Positions 22,841 to 32,056 of a stretch of DNA of 63,357 nt are shown in pieces (the stretch's first letter is position 1; every line of letters starts with the position of its first letter). The notes beneath the pieces were generated by a model. The model did not search any database and had not been told where the DNA came from. It saw only the letters and a list, made by a program, of their open reading frames with translations. This DNA comes from Actinomycetes bacterium (lineage in GTDB: Bacteria > Planctomycetota > Phycisphaerae > JAACET01). Both the position numbers and the translations under genes were made by a program. Where the stretch lies: positions 1 through 63,357 of the forward strand of contig JAUXAG010000013.1 in NCBI GenBank assembly GCA_030614915.1, in the 5' to 3' direction.

Positions 22841-25177
22841 TCAGAGCAGATTTACGGGGTCCATGTCGATGGCCAAGTGGACGGGGAGTTTGAATAATTC
22901 GCTGCGGGCTCGGGCCAGGACGGCGTGCAGGGTCCCGGCGGTGGGCGAGCGAAGGATGAAGTGGAGGCGGTGATGGCCGGAGATACGGGCGATGGGCGGA
23001 GGCAAGGGTCCGGTGGTCTTGACAGTCTTGGCGGTGTGGGCAACGGCGCGGGCAAGGATGTCGGCGGCGCGGCGGGCCTGGCGCCAGAGGGCATCCAGCG
23101 AGGGTGCGCGCAAGATGATTCTGGCCATTCTGCCGAAGGGCGGATAGCCGAGCGATTTGCGCAGGGCCAGCTCGGCATCGGCGAAGGCATCGTAATCATG
23201 GGTGGTGGCGAAATGGATGGCGGGGAAGTTGGGATTGAAGGTCTGGAGTATTACGCGGGCGCCGGGGGTGGCTCGGCCGGCGCGGCCGGCTACCTGGGCG
23301 GCCAACTGGAAGGTGCGCTCAGAGGATCGGAAATCGGGGATGCTCAGCGAGGTGTCGGCAGAGAGTATGCCCACCAGGTGAACATTGGGGAAGTCCAGGC
23401 CTTTGGCGATCATCTGAGTGCCTAAAAGAATGTCTAAGTCGCCGCGGGCGAAACGTTCGAGGAGGTCCTGATAGCCCTGGCGATTCATGGTATCCGAATC
23501 GACGCGGGCGAATCGGGCCTGGGGGAACTTGCGGGCCAACTCCTGCTCGGCCCGCTGAGTGCCGATGCCAAGCAAGACCAGGCGCTTGCCACAGGTGGGA
23601 CAGGCCGCCGGCACCCTGGATTCACTGAGGCAATAGTGGCAAAGGGCTCGGCCGGTGGCGACGGGGCCGGTGGTGCGACGATGATAGGTAAGAGCAACGT
23701 CGCAGTGCTCGCAGGTGAGCACATAGTTACACGACGGACAGGAGACAAATCCGGCATAGCCGCGGCGATTCAAGAGTAAGATGGCCTGTTGGCCATTCTC
23801 GAGAGTCCGACGCAGTTGTGCTTCGAGGGCACGGCTGAGGATGTGCAGGCCCTTGCGGGCGCGATACTCCTGGCGAAGGTCAACGACCTGGACGGGAGGG
23901 AGCGGCAAATCGTGGACGCGCTGCAACAGGCGGATACGGGAGAAATGGGGCAAGCTGCGGGAATTGTGGAGCGATTCGAGGCTGGGCGTGGCTGAGCCGA
24001 GAATGATGGGGATGTTCAGTAGCTGGGCGCGTTTGATGGCCACATCGCGGCCATGATAGCGGGGTTGGGTGTCCTGTTTGTATGAGGGTTCGTGTTCCTC
24101 ATCGACGACGATGAGGCCGAGCTTGGCAGTGGGGGCGAAGATGGCGGAGCGTGGGCCGATGACTACGCGGCCTTGGCCGGAAGCAATGCGGAGCCATTGA
24201 CGGCGTCGCTGACTCGAAGTGAGTCCCGAATGCAAGACGCAGACTCCAGGCAGGCGGCTGCTGAAGCGCTGGACGGTCTGAGTGGTTAGAGCAATCTCGG
24301 GAACGAGGACGATGGCCTGGCGGTCGCAGGGGATGAGCTGCTCGACGCAACGAATATAGATTTCGGTCTTTCCCGAGCTGGTGATGCCGTGGAGGAGGTG
24401 AACGGAAAAGCTGGGGTCGGCCAATACGCGGTTCAAACGGCGCAGGGCCTGCTGCTGCTGAGAGTTTGGCAGCCAATCTGGTTTGGTCAGGTCGGCATCG
24501 GGGGCCTGGTGAGCGTCGGCGAGATAGTCCTGAGCCTGGGCTGGGTCGAGCTGGCGGATGAGACCCTTTCGGATGAGGCTGCGGAGGGTTTGAGCGGAAC
24601 ACTCGGCGCGTTGGCGAAGAATCTGGGCAGGCAGAGGGGTCGGCTTGGAATCGGGGAGGCCGAGCAGGGTCTGGAGGACGGCCCGCTGGCGAGGCCCGAG
24701 CCTGACGGGCGAGTGGGCCTCCTCGTGCTTCGTCCCGGCGTGCCGGGACTTCGCAGAGTTGCAAAGGGCAGCCCGGCCGGTATCGGTAAGGCAAAATAAG
24801 CGGGGGGTTCTAATCGTGGGCTGTTGCTTGATGGGGCCTGGCAACATGGCGGCCAGAACCGTCCCCAGTGGACAGCAGTAATAAGAGCCGATCCATCGGG
24901 CTAGGGCCAGCAGCTCGCCGGCAATGAGCGGCTTGGGGTCGATGATCTTGCGGATGGTCTTGAGGGGACGACGGGCAGTACGCTTGGCAAGCGCGACACA
25001 GAAACCGATCTGGGGGCGATTGGCCCGTCCGAAAGGGGCCTGGAGGCGCTGGCCGACTTGAAGCGAGTCGGTCAGCTCAGGTGGGACACGGTAGTCAAAG
25101 AGCTGATCCAGGGGAGAATCGAAGGCCAGCGAAGCTACTAGAGAGACTTCGGGTTGGTGATTGAACAGATCGGGCAT
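22841..25177 (-). CDS. priA: Primosomal replication helicase PriA
   Basis: A 778-residue 3'-5' helicase that restarts stalled replication forks. The N-terminal DNA-binding domain (about 1-110) is followed by a winged-helix linker, helicase motif I GITSSGKTEIYIR, the DEEH box VVDEEHEPSYKQ, and the zinc-binding insertion with CPSC, CEHC, CHYC and CPTC pairs, then motifs V/VI (LGTQMIAKGLDFPNV, QVAGRAGR). Length is normal for the family. A dispersed repeat is inserted in the reading frame at 24722-24758, between the N-terminal domain and the helicase core. The ATG at 25177 lacks a strong binding site. Confidence 0.95.
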   Translation of the reverse strand: MPDLFNHQPEVSLVASLAFDSPLDQLFDYRVPPELTDSLQVGQRLQAPFGRANRPQIGFCVALAKRTARRPLKTIRKIIDPKPLIAGELLALARWIGSYYCCPLGTVLAAMLPGPIKQQPTIRTPRLFCLTDTGRAALCNSAKSRHAGTKHEEAHSPVRLGPRQRAVLQTLLGLPDSKPTPLPAQILRQRAECSAQTLRSLIRKGLIRQLDPAQAQDYLADAHQAPDADLTKPDWLPNSQQQQALRRLNRVLADPSFSVHLLHGITSSGKTEIYIRCVEQLIPCDRQAIVLVPEIALTTQTVQRFSSRLPGVCVLHSGLTSSQRRRQWLRIASGQGRVVIGPRSAIFAPTAKLGLIVVDEEHEPSYKQDTQPRYHGRDVAIKRAQLLNIPIILGSATPSLESLHNSRSLPHFSRIRLLQRVHDLPLPPVQVVDLRQEYRARKGLHILSRALEAQLRRTLENGQQAILLLNRRGYAGFVSCPSCNYVLTCEHCDVALTYHRRTTGPVATGRALCHYCLSESRVPAACPTCGKRLVLLGIGTQRAEQELARKFPQARFARVDSDTMNRQGYQDLLERFARGDLDILLGTQMIAKGLDFPNVHLVGILSADTSLSIPDFRSSERTFQLAAQVAGRAGRATPGARVILQTFNPNFPAIHFATTHDYDAFADAELALRKSLGYPPFGRMARIILRAPSLDALWRQARRAADILARAVAHTAKTVKTTGPLPPPIARISGHHRLHFILRSPTAGTLHAVLARARSELFKLPVHLAIDMDPVNLL
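24722..24758 (+). repeat. Modular hairpin repeat, copy 3, inside priA
   Basis: CTCGTGCTTCG at 24722-24732 and CTTCGCAGAG at 24749-24758 are the arms seen in copies 1 and 2. The centre is the palindrome GTCCCGGCGTGCCGGGAC, which resembles the end of the 69-base repeat at 3928 and 9740. It is translated on the minus strand in frame as CNSAKSRHAGTKHEE-like residues of PriA. Confidence 0.7.
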
Positions 25178-25296
25178 AACGAAAGGATTGTCGACTGGTG
25201 AGTGTTGGTTGTCAACTGTGAGGACGCTCAGGCGCAGCTAAAGCAGTCAAGTGGCAACAAAAGTAAGGATGCAAACAGGTATTAGGATAAGTAGAA

Positions 25297-26781
25297 CTAG
25301 GAGGAACTTGGTTGGGCGATGGCGTACTTCTGTAGCTTGTTGTAAAAAGTTCGGCGGGTCAGACCCAACTGCTTGGCGAGCTCTGAATAAGTGCTGCTCC
25401 AGGAATCCATGGCCTGAGTGATGAGAGTCTTTTCGAAAAACTCCACCAACTGGGGCAGGTTGGCTTGTCCGTCGAGAAGCATCTTTCCAAAGGCCCCGGC
25501 CAGTTCAGTGGAGATAAGGTCCTCCTGCCGGGCAGGTCTGGCTGCGGCTTGAGCGATGATCTCTTCGGGCAGGTCGGAGATTTCCAGCCGGGAACCGGAC
25601 TCCTTAAGGACCAGGGCCTGGCGAATGATGTTCTCCAACTCGCGGACATTTCCGGGGAGCCTGGCTCGGCTGAAAATGGCGTAAATCTGGGGGTCGACCG
25701 AGTCGATCTGTCCCGAATAGTAATGGCTGTAGCGCTTGAGAAAGGCATTGACCAAGAGAGGGATGTCCTCGAGGCGGTCGCGCAAAGGAGGCACACTCAG
25801 GGAAACGACCTTGAGTCGCTGATAGAGGTCCAAACGAAAGTCGCCGTCGGCAACGAGCTGGGCCATGGGTTTATTGGACGAGGCAATGATCCGGACGTCA
25901 ACGGTGTGCTCGCGGTCGGAGCCGACGGGCAGGACTTTTCCTTCCTCGAGGGCGCGGAGGAGCTTGGGCTGAAGATTGCTATCCAACTCGCTGATCTCGT
26001 CCAGGAAGAGGGTGCCGCCGTTGCAGGAGCGGAAATACCCCTGGCGATCAGAGGTGGCCCCGGTGAAAGCGCCCTTGCAGTGGCCGAACAATTCGCTCTC
26101 AGCTAAGGTCCCGGTAATGGCGGAACAGTTTACGGTGGTAAAGTGCTTGCTGCGTCGCTTGGGGTCCAAACGATGAATAGCCTCGGCCAAGAGCTGCTTG
26201 CCGGTTCCGGATTGGCCCTGAATCAATACAGGCACGTCACTGATTCGAGCGGTGCGCCATAACTGCCAGAGGAGCTTTCGCCAAACCGGTGAAACACCGA
26301 CTACGCCGTGAGAGTCGAGCAGTTCCCAGGGGGGCGGAGAGGAACGAACGCGATTGACTTGTTGATGGCGGTCAAAGGCGCACGAAACTCTGTCGATGAG
26401 GTCCTGCTGAAAGGAAGGGGCAGAACTCTGCAAGAATCCGTTGAAGCCGTCGAGCACGGACTGACAGCATACGCTCAAGCTCACCTGACCGTTGATCAGG
26501 GCCAAAACCTGGACGGTATTGTCGGCTCGCCTGACGGTACGCAGCAGTTCGGTGGCTGCTTTGGTGTTGGAGGCCGGGACGTCCCTGGTGGCGGTGGGGG
26601 GTAAGAATAGGTCGAGAAGAATTACAGTGGGGTGCTGCCTGGCGCAGTGTTTGAAACCCTCGGCTGCACAACAAGCCTTGAGCACTTTGTAACGGTGGGC
26701 TCGAAGAGTCCGAGAGATGTCGTTGGCTAACGTACCGTCGACGTGGGCAACCAGTACGAGGGGGCTATCAGGAGCGATCAC
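25297..26781 (-). CDS. Sigma-54-dependent response regulator (NtrC family)
   Basis: A protein of about 494 residues with an N-terminal receiver-like domain (HVDGTL, phospho-acceptor region VILLDLFLP) that is partly degenerate, a sigma54-interaction AAA+ domain (Walker A GQSGTGKQ, GAFTGAT loop that contacts sigma54, DEISELD) and a Fis-type helix-turn-helix at the end (YSELAKQLGLTRRTFYNKLQKY). The GTG at 26781 is preceded by AGAGGATGGG; a TTG at 26829 is also open. A promoter lies at 26918-26946. The target genes are not evident, and no sigma54 -24/-12 promoter was identified nearby. Confidence 0.9.
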   Translation of the reverse strand: MIAPDSPLVLVAHVDGTLANDISRTLRAHRYKVLKACCAAEGFKHCARQHPTVILLDLFLPPTATRDVPASNTKAATELLRTVRRADNTVQVLALINGQVSLSVCCQSVLDGFNGFLQSSAPSFQQDLIDRVSCAFDRHQQVNRVRSSPPPWELLDSHGVVGVSPVWRKLLWQLWRTARISDVPVLIQGQSGTGKQLLAEAIHRLDPKRRSKHFTTVNCSAITGTLAESELFGHCKGAFTGATSDRQGYFRSCNGGTLFLDEISELDSNLQPKLLRALEEGKVLPVGSDREHTVDVRIIASSNKPMAQLVADGDFRLDLYQRLKVVSLSVPPLRDRLEDIPLLVNAFLKRYSHYYSGQIDSVDPQIYAIFSRARLPGNVRELENIIRQALVLKESGSRLEISDLPEEIIAQAAARPARQEDLISTELAGAFGKMLLDGQANLPQLVEFFEKTLITQAMDSWSSTYSELAKQLGLTRRTFYNKLQKYAIAQPSSS

Positions 26782-26917
26782 CCCATCCTCTTGCTTCTTC
26801 TCTCCCTTGAGAATAAAGCAATACCGCAAGTAAGCTTTGCGGAGACACCCACCTAAAGGGCAGATATGCTTGCCATTAGCCCGGTAGGTACTCCTTCTCT
26901 CTCCACTTCAATACGGT

Positions 26918-26946
26918 AGTCTAGCATAAGCAGGAAAGTTAGTCAA
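26918..26946 (-). promoter_or_regulatory. Promoter of the NtrC-type regulator
   Basis: On the minus strand TTGACT (complement of 26941-26946) is followed after exactly 17 bases by TAGACT (complement of 26918-26923). The start of transcription would be near 26911, some 130 bases ahead of the GTG at 26781. Confidence 0.55.
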
Positions 26947-26949
26947 GAA

Positions 26950-27289
26950 AAAAATAAAGTTTCTGAGTCCTGGGGGATATTTGGGAAAAAACCAAGCAAT
27001 TGCGGTTTATCGGCCGGTGCTGGCTAGGTATGGGACGTCAAACAGAAGGCCGAGGGGCTGATAAGGTGTTGGGCGTGCTAAAGCGTCCAGCGGGGCGTCG
27101 GACAGAAGGTCTGGAATTTGCGAGAGTTAGCGAAGAAAAGGGTTGGTGTGGCTGGATAAGTTGGGGGAATTGCGAGAATGTCGCCTTTGCAGGGCTATGG
27201 CCGGTCAAAGGGCAAGGGTGGCAGACAACTCGGGGCCGCCCCCTGCTGGAGGCGGCCCGGTAAATTGAACAAAAGTGATTGCCGGATGG
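26950..27289. other. Gene-free stretch between the regulator and fhs
   Basis: Only an unsupported short frame (27000-27263) is open, with no binding site or family resemblance. At about 27234-27260 GGGCCGCC pairs with GGCGGCCC, a strong hairpin just beyond the fhs stop that may slow or end fhs transcription, although no T-run follows on the minus strand. Confidence 0.45.
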
Positions 27290-29035
27290 CTAGAACATGC
27301 CGAGGACGCGACCGGATTCGTCGAGGTCCACCTTTGTAAAGGCTGGTACGGAGGGCAGGCCGGGCATGGTCCGCATGGCCCCGCACAGAGGATACAAGAA
27401 GCCGGCACCTACACTGGCGCGGATCTCGCGGATGGGCAGCGTGTAATTTGAAGGCACGCCCTTCCACTTGGCATCGTGAGAAATGGAAAGATGGGTCTTG
27501 GCCATGCACATGGGTAGCTTGTCGAAGCCGGCCTTTTCGTAGGCGGCTATCTGCTTTTCGGCAGTGGGCTCGTAGGATACGCCGTCGGCGTTGTAGATCT
27601 TGGTGGCAATAGCGTGAATCTTATCCTTTATGGAGTCGTTGACGTCGTAAAGGAATTTGAAGTCGGCGGGCTGTTCACAGGCCTTGACTACGGCTTCGGC
27701 CAAGCCGATGGCCCCTTCGCCGCCCTTGGCCCAGTGCTGAGACCAGACGGCGTCTTCGGCGCCGGCAGCCTTGGCGGCCTCGGCGACCATGTTGATCTCG
27801 GCTTCGGTGTCGTCGGTAAAGGAATTGACGGCAACGACCACGGGAATGCCAAAGAGCTTGGCGATCTTGATGTGGTGCTCCATATTACACAGGCCCTTCT
27901 TGAGCAGGTCAAGGTTTTCGGAGGTGTAGGCGGGGTCTAGGGAACGTCCGGGGATTACGCGAGGTCCGCCGCCGTGCATTTTAAGGGCTCGAATGGTGGC
28001 GACGAGGACGACACAGTCGGGGACGAGGCCGGATGCCCGGCACTTAATATCGAAGAATTTTTCCATGCCGATGTCGGCGCCGAATCCGGACTCGGTGACG
28101 ACGTAGTCGGTGAGTTTGAGGGCGATTTTGTCGGCGAGGATGGAACTGTTTCCGTGGGCGATGTTGGCAAAGGGCCCAGCGTGGACAAGAGCGGGCTGGC
28201 CTTCGAGGGTCTGCATGAGGTTGGGCTTGATGGCCTCTTTCATAAGGACGGTCATGGCCCCGGCGGCGCCAAGGTCCTTGGCAGTGATGGGGTTACCGGC
28301 CTTGTTGGAACCGATGACGATTTTGTCCATGCGTTGGCGCATGTCCTTCAGGGAGTTTGACAGGGCCAAGATGGCCATGATCTCACTGGCTACGGAGATA
28401 TCGAAGCCGGTGGATCTGGGGCGACCGTCGACGGATTCGCCGAGGCCGACGATGATGTTACGAAGGGCGCGGTCGTTGACATCGACGACTCGGTTCCAGG
28501 TGATGGCATAGGGATTGATGTTCAGGCGTTTGAGTCCGAGTTGCTTCATGCGCTCGTCGGAGAGGACGTCCTCATGCATAATGCGGGCGTCAATGGCGGC
28601 AGCCAAGAGATTGTGGGCAATGCTGACGGCGTGAATGTCGCCGGTCAGATGCAGATTGAACTCCTCCATGGGAATGACCTGAGCATAACCGCCCCCGGCG
28701 GCTCCGCCCTTGATGCCAAAGGTCGGGCCCATCGAGGGCTGACGAATGCAAAGGATGAGGTCCTTGCCGATGAGTCCCAAAGCCTGGGCCAAGCCACAAG
28801 CAGTGGTGGTTTTGCCCTCGCCCAGGGGGGTGGGGGTGATGGCGGTGACGTCAATGTATTTGCCGTTGGGCTTGTCTTTGAGGCGTTCGAGGATGTCCAA
28901 AGAGACTTTGGCCTTGCCTCGGCCGTAGGGCTCGAGCTCGTCGGTGGTGATGCCGGCCTTTTCGGCGATCTGCTCGATGGGTAAAGGTTTGGCGGCGTGG
29001 GAAATTTCGATGTCAGACGGAACTTTCGTACTCAT
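27290..29035 (-). CDS. fhs: Formate--tetrahydrofolate ligase
   Basis: A 581-residue enzyme that makes 10-formyl-tetrahydrofolate from formate, THF and ATP. The P-loop [18 protein letters not shown] is near residue 70, followed by [20 protein letters not shown] and the conserved [32 protein letters not shown] region. All family blocks are present and length is close to the usual 555-560. GGAGGATATCC precedes the ATG. It stands alone, with no other folate or Wood-Ljungdahl gene nearby, so it more likely serves one-carbon supply for purines than acetogenesis. Confidence 0.96.
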   Translation of the reverse strand: MSTKVPSDIEISHAAKPLPIEQIAEKAGITTDELEPYGRGKAKVSLDILERLKDKPNGKYIDVTAITPTPLGEGKTTTACGLAQALGLIGKDLILCIRQPSMGPTFGIKGGAAGGGYAQVIPMEEFNLHLTGDIHAVSIAHNLLAAAIDARIMHEDVLSDERMKQLGLKRLNINPYAITWNRVVDVNDRALRNIIVGLGESVDGRPRSTGFDISVASEIMAILALSNSLKDMRQRMDKIVIGSNKAGNPITAKDLGAAGAMTVLMKEAIKPNLMQTLEGQPALVHAGPFANIAHGNSSILADKIALKLTDYVVTESGFGADIGMEKFFDIKCRASGLVPDCVVLVATIRALKMHGGGPRVIPGRSLDPAYTSENLDLLKKGLCNMEHHIKIAKLFGIPVVVAVNSFTDDTEAEINMVAEAAKAAGAEDAVWSQHWAKGGEGAIGLAEAVVKACEQPADFKFLYDVNDSIKDKIHAIATKIYNADGVSYEPTAEKQIAAYEKAGFDKLPMCMAKTHLSISHDAKWKGVPSNYTLPIREIRASVGAGFLYPLCGAMRTMPGLPSVPAFTKVDLDESGRVLGMF

Positions 29036-29281
29036 GGATATCCTCCGGAAAAGGTAAGCAACAAATAGACAAGCCAGCCGGGCCGGACTAAGTAGGCCAA
29101 AGGCCGATTCTCATGCTAAAGTCCTGCCATTTTGCGCGCCAGGGCGGCCAAAGCAAGAGTTTTTCGAGTGTTTTTTTTGCCGCAGCAACAGCCGGACCAA
29201 GCTATCGTGATGGCTATGCTTGGGCAGATAGACTAGAATAAACTCTCGAGTAGGGCAGATAAGGATGGAAAATTGGAGAAA

Positions 29282-30367
29282 ATGGGCGTGCAAAAAAGAA
29301 TACGAAAAGGGGCGTTCACGCTGTGGATTGGGCTAACTCTGGTATGTCTGTTCGGAGCGGGGTGTTCTGTCAGACTGGTGAGCGAAGAGAATCTCAAGGA
29401 CAATCCCAATGTACGTCTTATTGAGTCGGATGAGAAAGCAGTTGTCCTCGAGTTCAACGAAGAAGATGGGCAGAAGACTATCAAGAGTGTGAGATATGTG
29501 GGTACGTCTGTTGAGCTGGAGAAGCCCTGCCGGGTGAGGTATGAAAGGTTTTATTGGGATTTTCTCGATCTGATTGCCGTTCCGGGGCGACTACCGAATG
29601 GAAAAACCTACACGGTGTGGATTGATACGGGGTATGCCGGCCCGGTAATGACAAACGGAATCACCATAATCGAGAACGATTTAGCGATATATCCTCTGGG
29701 GCGGAATCTCAGAAAGGAATTTGTCGGCGTTTGTCATTTGCCTCGATTGGAAATCGGGCAAGCGATAATCACAAATCCGCCGTGCGAGTATTTGCAGATA
29801 CGTTGGCAATGCGATGTCCTGGGATTAGCCTTGTGGAAACAGAAAGGGGCTGTTGTTGGACTTGAGCTATTGAAGCAGTTCTCATATGTTTCTTTTGATA
29901 ATATCAACAAGGAAATGGAATTGTCGCTGGAGGAACCTTTTGAGCCGAGGCAAGCGAATAAATGGCAGTCTTATCCGCTCAAGATCGAGAAAGACGAGTC
30001 AGGGGACTCTAGACTGATGGTGGATATTCCAGTGGGCGGGGAGAATCTTCATATCATGTTTGATACTTGCGGTCGGTACGGGATGGTGGTAGGGCCTGAA
30101 CTGTGGAAGAAGATTTCCGCCAAATCAGGGAAGGTGAAAGTGCGGAAATCAAGGCTGGCCACGGGGTTTTTGGGCTGGGTGGAGTGTCGCAGGGCCAAAG
30201 TGGCCCAGCTTGATGTGGCGGGGACGGAGATAAAAAACGCTGAGGTAATCATCCTGGATAAGGACAGCCCTTATCTGGCGGGCGAAGGATACATCAGTAT
30301 GAAATACTTCGAGAAATCGGTGGTAGTTCTCGATTTCAAGCGGAATCTGATGTGGGTAAAGCAGTAA
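29282..30367 (+). CDS. Lipoprotein with two retropepsin-like aspartate motifs
   Basis: A 361-residue lipoprotein with lipobox LFGAGC (Cys28). The first lobe has VWIDTGYAGPVMT with Asp115-Thr-Gly in the style of retropepsin-like proteases. The second lobe repeats the pattern as LHIMFDTCGRYGMVVG, with Gly replaced by Cys. The two halves probably form a pseudo-dimer as in aspartic proteases. Whether the enzyme is active is uncertain because of that substitution. The start may be the ATG at 29282 or the GTG at 29288; GGAG lies just upstream. It would face the periplasm. Confidence 0.65.
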   Translation: MGVQKRIRKGAFTLWIGLTLVCLFGAGCSVRLVSEENLKDNPNVRLIESDEKAVVLEFNEEDGQKTIKSVRYVGTSVELEKPCRVRYERFYWDFLDLIAVPGRLPNGKTYTVWIDTGYAGPVMTNGITIIENDLAIYPLGRNLRKEFVGVCHLPRLEIGQAIITNPPCEYLQIRWQCDVLGLALWKQKGAVVGLELLKQFSYVSFDNINKEMELSLEEPFEPRQANKWQSYPLKIEKDESGDSRLMVDIPVGGENLHIMFDTCGRYGMVVGPELWKKISAKSGKVKVRKSRLATGFLGWVECRRAKVAQLDVAGTEIKNAEVIILDKDSPYLAGEGYISMKYFEKSVVVLDFKRNLMWVKQ

Positions 30368-30816
30368 GTATTGAGGAGCTGGCGAGGGAGGATTGCAAGA
30401 AGTGGGGGTTTGGGCAAATAAAAGGCAAATCAGCAGGATTGAAGGGCAGGAAAAGGGCAACAGAAAAGGCGATCTGGCCGATAATAGCTAAGAGTGCGAC
30501 CGGAAACGCCGATCTGCTGCGGCTGGCTGCGAAGGTCGCATCCTTTGTTGTCGGCCCAAAACGTCCTCGACGTGGCTTTCGGCCACGCCTCCGGGCCTTT
30601 TGCACCTGCCGCCTCGGCTGCGGCCTTCTCGCACGTCCTCGCGACGAACAGGGCTTCCGGACGCACTCTAAGATAGCAGCGGTGAGAATTGTTTGACCCG
30701 CAGGGCAGAGGCTTATAAAATCCCGGCAGAAACGGGACACGTCGGGAAAGAGGTAAGTACCGAGCTGAAGGGTAAATATAGTAAATAGTCCTGGGTAGGG
30801 GTTTGAATAAGAGCCA
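30368..30816. other. Gene-free stretch with GC-rich hairpins
   Basis: No reliable gene is seen. The centre (30540-30670) is dense in short GC-rich stems such as GTGGCTTTCGGCCAC and GCCGCCTCGGCTGCGGC, and frames are open on both strands by chance of composition. It may be another copy of a dispersed repeat, but no second copy is in the window. Confidence 0.4.
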
Positions 30817-31206
30817 ATGAGTGCGGACAGAGCGAGAAAAATCAAAGTAGGCTGCCTGGTCGGAGGATGGCTGTTGTGCGTCTGCTGGACAGTAGTGCCG
30901 GGCGGTTGCGGCTGGCTAGTAAGTGGTGATTATGTGAAGAATATCTCCGCGTCCGAGCCGGAAGTGGCCACCGAGGCAATGAACAAGGCGGCCCAGAATA
31001 AGAGCCGACGGGCTATAGTGCCGCTGGTGAAGCGCTTGTACGATGAGGACTCGGCGATTCGACTCTCGGCGATCAGGGCTTTGCAGAGTATAACCGGAGA
31101 AGATATGGGCTACCGCAGCTATGAGCCTGAGGTCAAGCGAGTGGCGGCTATCAAGCGCTGGGAAGCCTGGCTGGTACAAGAAGGACTCCTAAGTGGGCAA
31201 GAATAA
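30817..31206 (+). CDS. Small lipoprotein with a HEAT-like helical repeat
   Basis: A 129-residue protein with lipobox VVPGGC and a helical body. The segment SRRAIVPLVKRLYDEDSAIRLSAIRALQSITGED is a HEAT-type repeat, usually a protein-binding element. The remaining C-terminus is short and charged. It starts the block that leads to the Mla genes and overlaps the following RsbW-like gene if that gene uses its GTG start, so the two are likely co-transcribed. Function unknown. Confidence 0.75.
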   Translation: MSADRARKIKVGCLVGGWLLCVCWTVVPGGCGWLVSGDYVKNISASEPEVATEAMNKAAQNKSRRAIVPLVKRLYDEDSAIRLSAIRALQSITGEDMGYRSYEPEVKRVAAIKRWEAWLVQEGLLSGQE

Positions 31207-31651
31207 CATGGGACGTCGTGAAAATCTGAGTATCCATTCGAACCCGGTAGAACTTCGCCAAGTGCGATCGGCAATAGAGGCTGGAGGCGCCCGGGTGGGT
31301 TTCAACAAGAAAGATTGCCATGCGATAGCCCTGGCGGTGGATGAGGCCCTGGCCAACGTCATTAAGCACGCCTACAGCGGTGCCCAAGACAAGAAAATCG
31401 AGATTGAGATTGAAGAGCTAAACGAAGAGATTAAACAACAAGGTTTGAAGATAAATATCCGGGATTTCGGCAAGGCGGTGGAGATATCGAAGATCAAAGG
31501 GCGCGAGCTGACGGATATACGACCGGGGGGTCTGGGTGTGCATATAAGGCGCAAGGTGATGGACGAAGTGGTCTTTGAATGTCCCCCGAGCGGCGGAACC
31601 CTTCTGCAAATGGTGAAATATCGGCGTAATGAACAGAAAAGGAAGGGATAG
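31193..31651 (+). CDS. RsbW/SpoIIAB-like anti-sigma Ser/Thr kinase
   Basis: A 152-residue HATPase_c-type protein. The N box is VDEALANVIKHAY near residue 70, the G1-type motif is INIRDFGK near 106, and GGLGVHIRRKVMDEV near 129 is the G2 region; all fit the anti-sigma kinase family rather than sensor kinases. A GTG start at 31193 follows AAGGAC; an ATG at 31208 is the alternative. The next gene encodes a STAS protein, the usual phosphorylation target of such kinases. No sigma-B-like gene is in the window, so the output partner is open. Confidence 0.88.
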   Translation: MGKNNMGRRENLSIHSNPVELRQVRSAIEAGGARVGFNKKDCHAIALAVDEALANVIKHAYSGAQDKKIEIEIEELNEEIKQQGLKINIRDFGKAVEISKIKGRELTDIRPGGLGVHIRRKVMDEVVFECPPSGGTLLQMVKYRRNEQKRKG

Positions 31652-31689
31652 GAGGCTCAAGGTAGTTCAGCGGTAGTTGGAGAAAGAAA

Positions 31690-32052
31690 ATGCCCGCGGC
31701 AGAACGAAGCAGTTCAGATGATATAGTCAAACAAGTTCGAGAGTTGTCCGAGGCGGTGGCGGTGGACATCAGCGGGGATGTAGACCTGCACCGTTCACCG
31801 GCCCTGCGAGAGACGCTGGCGAAATTAATAGATGCCAATCCCGCCCGGCTGGTGCTGAACCTGAGCGAAGTGGGATATATGGACTCCTCGGGGGTGGCGA
31901 CCCTGGTGGAGGCCCTGCAGCGAATCCAGCGGAAACAGGGACGACTTCTGCTTCACTCGCTGAGCCCGCGAGTTCAGAGTATCTTCGAGATAGCCCGGCT
32001 GGAAAGCATATTCGAGATATATCCTTCTGAAGACGAGGCCCTGAGGGCATAA
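31690..32052 (+). CDS. STAS-domain protein (anti-anti-sigma or MlaB-like)
   Basis: A 120-residue STAS domain with the phosphorylatable-serine motif in YMDSSGVATLVEAL (Ser at about 64). The gene sits between an RsbW-like kinase and mlaE. STAS proteins play two relevant roles: as RsbV-type anti-anti-sigma factors, controlled by such kinases, and as MlaB, which binds the ATPase of the Mla lipid transporter. The intact DSSG word and the kinase upstream favour the first, and the mlaE gene four bases downstream favours the second. Both may be combined here. Confidence 0.8.
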   Translation: MPAAERSSSDDIVKQVRELSEAVAVDISGDVDLHRSPALRETLAKLIDANPARLVLNLSEVGYMDSSGVATLVEALQRIQRKQGRLLLHSLSPRVQSIFEIARLESIFEIYPSEDEALRA

Positions 32053-32056
32053 GAAC

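Noticed and set aside
27000-27263. Possible 87-codon gene between the NtrC-type regulator and fhs
   Set aside because: It starts at a TTG without a binding site, has no recognisable domain and runs into a hairpin at its end.
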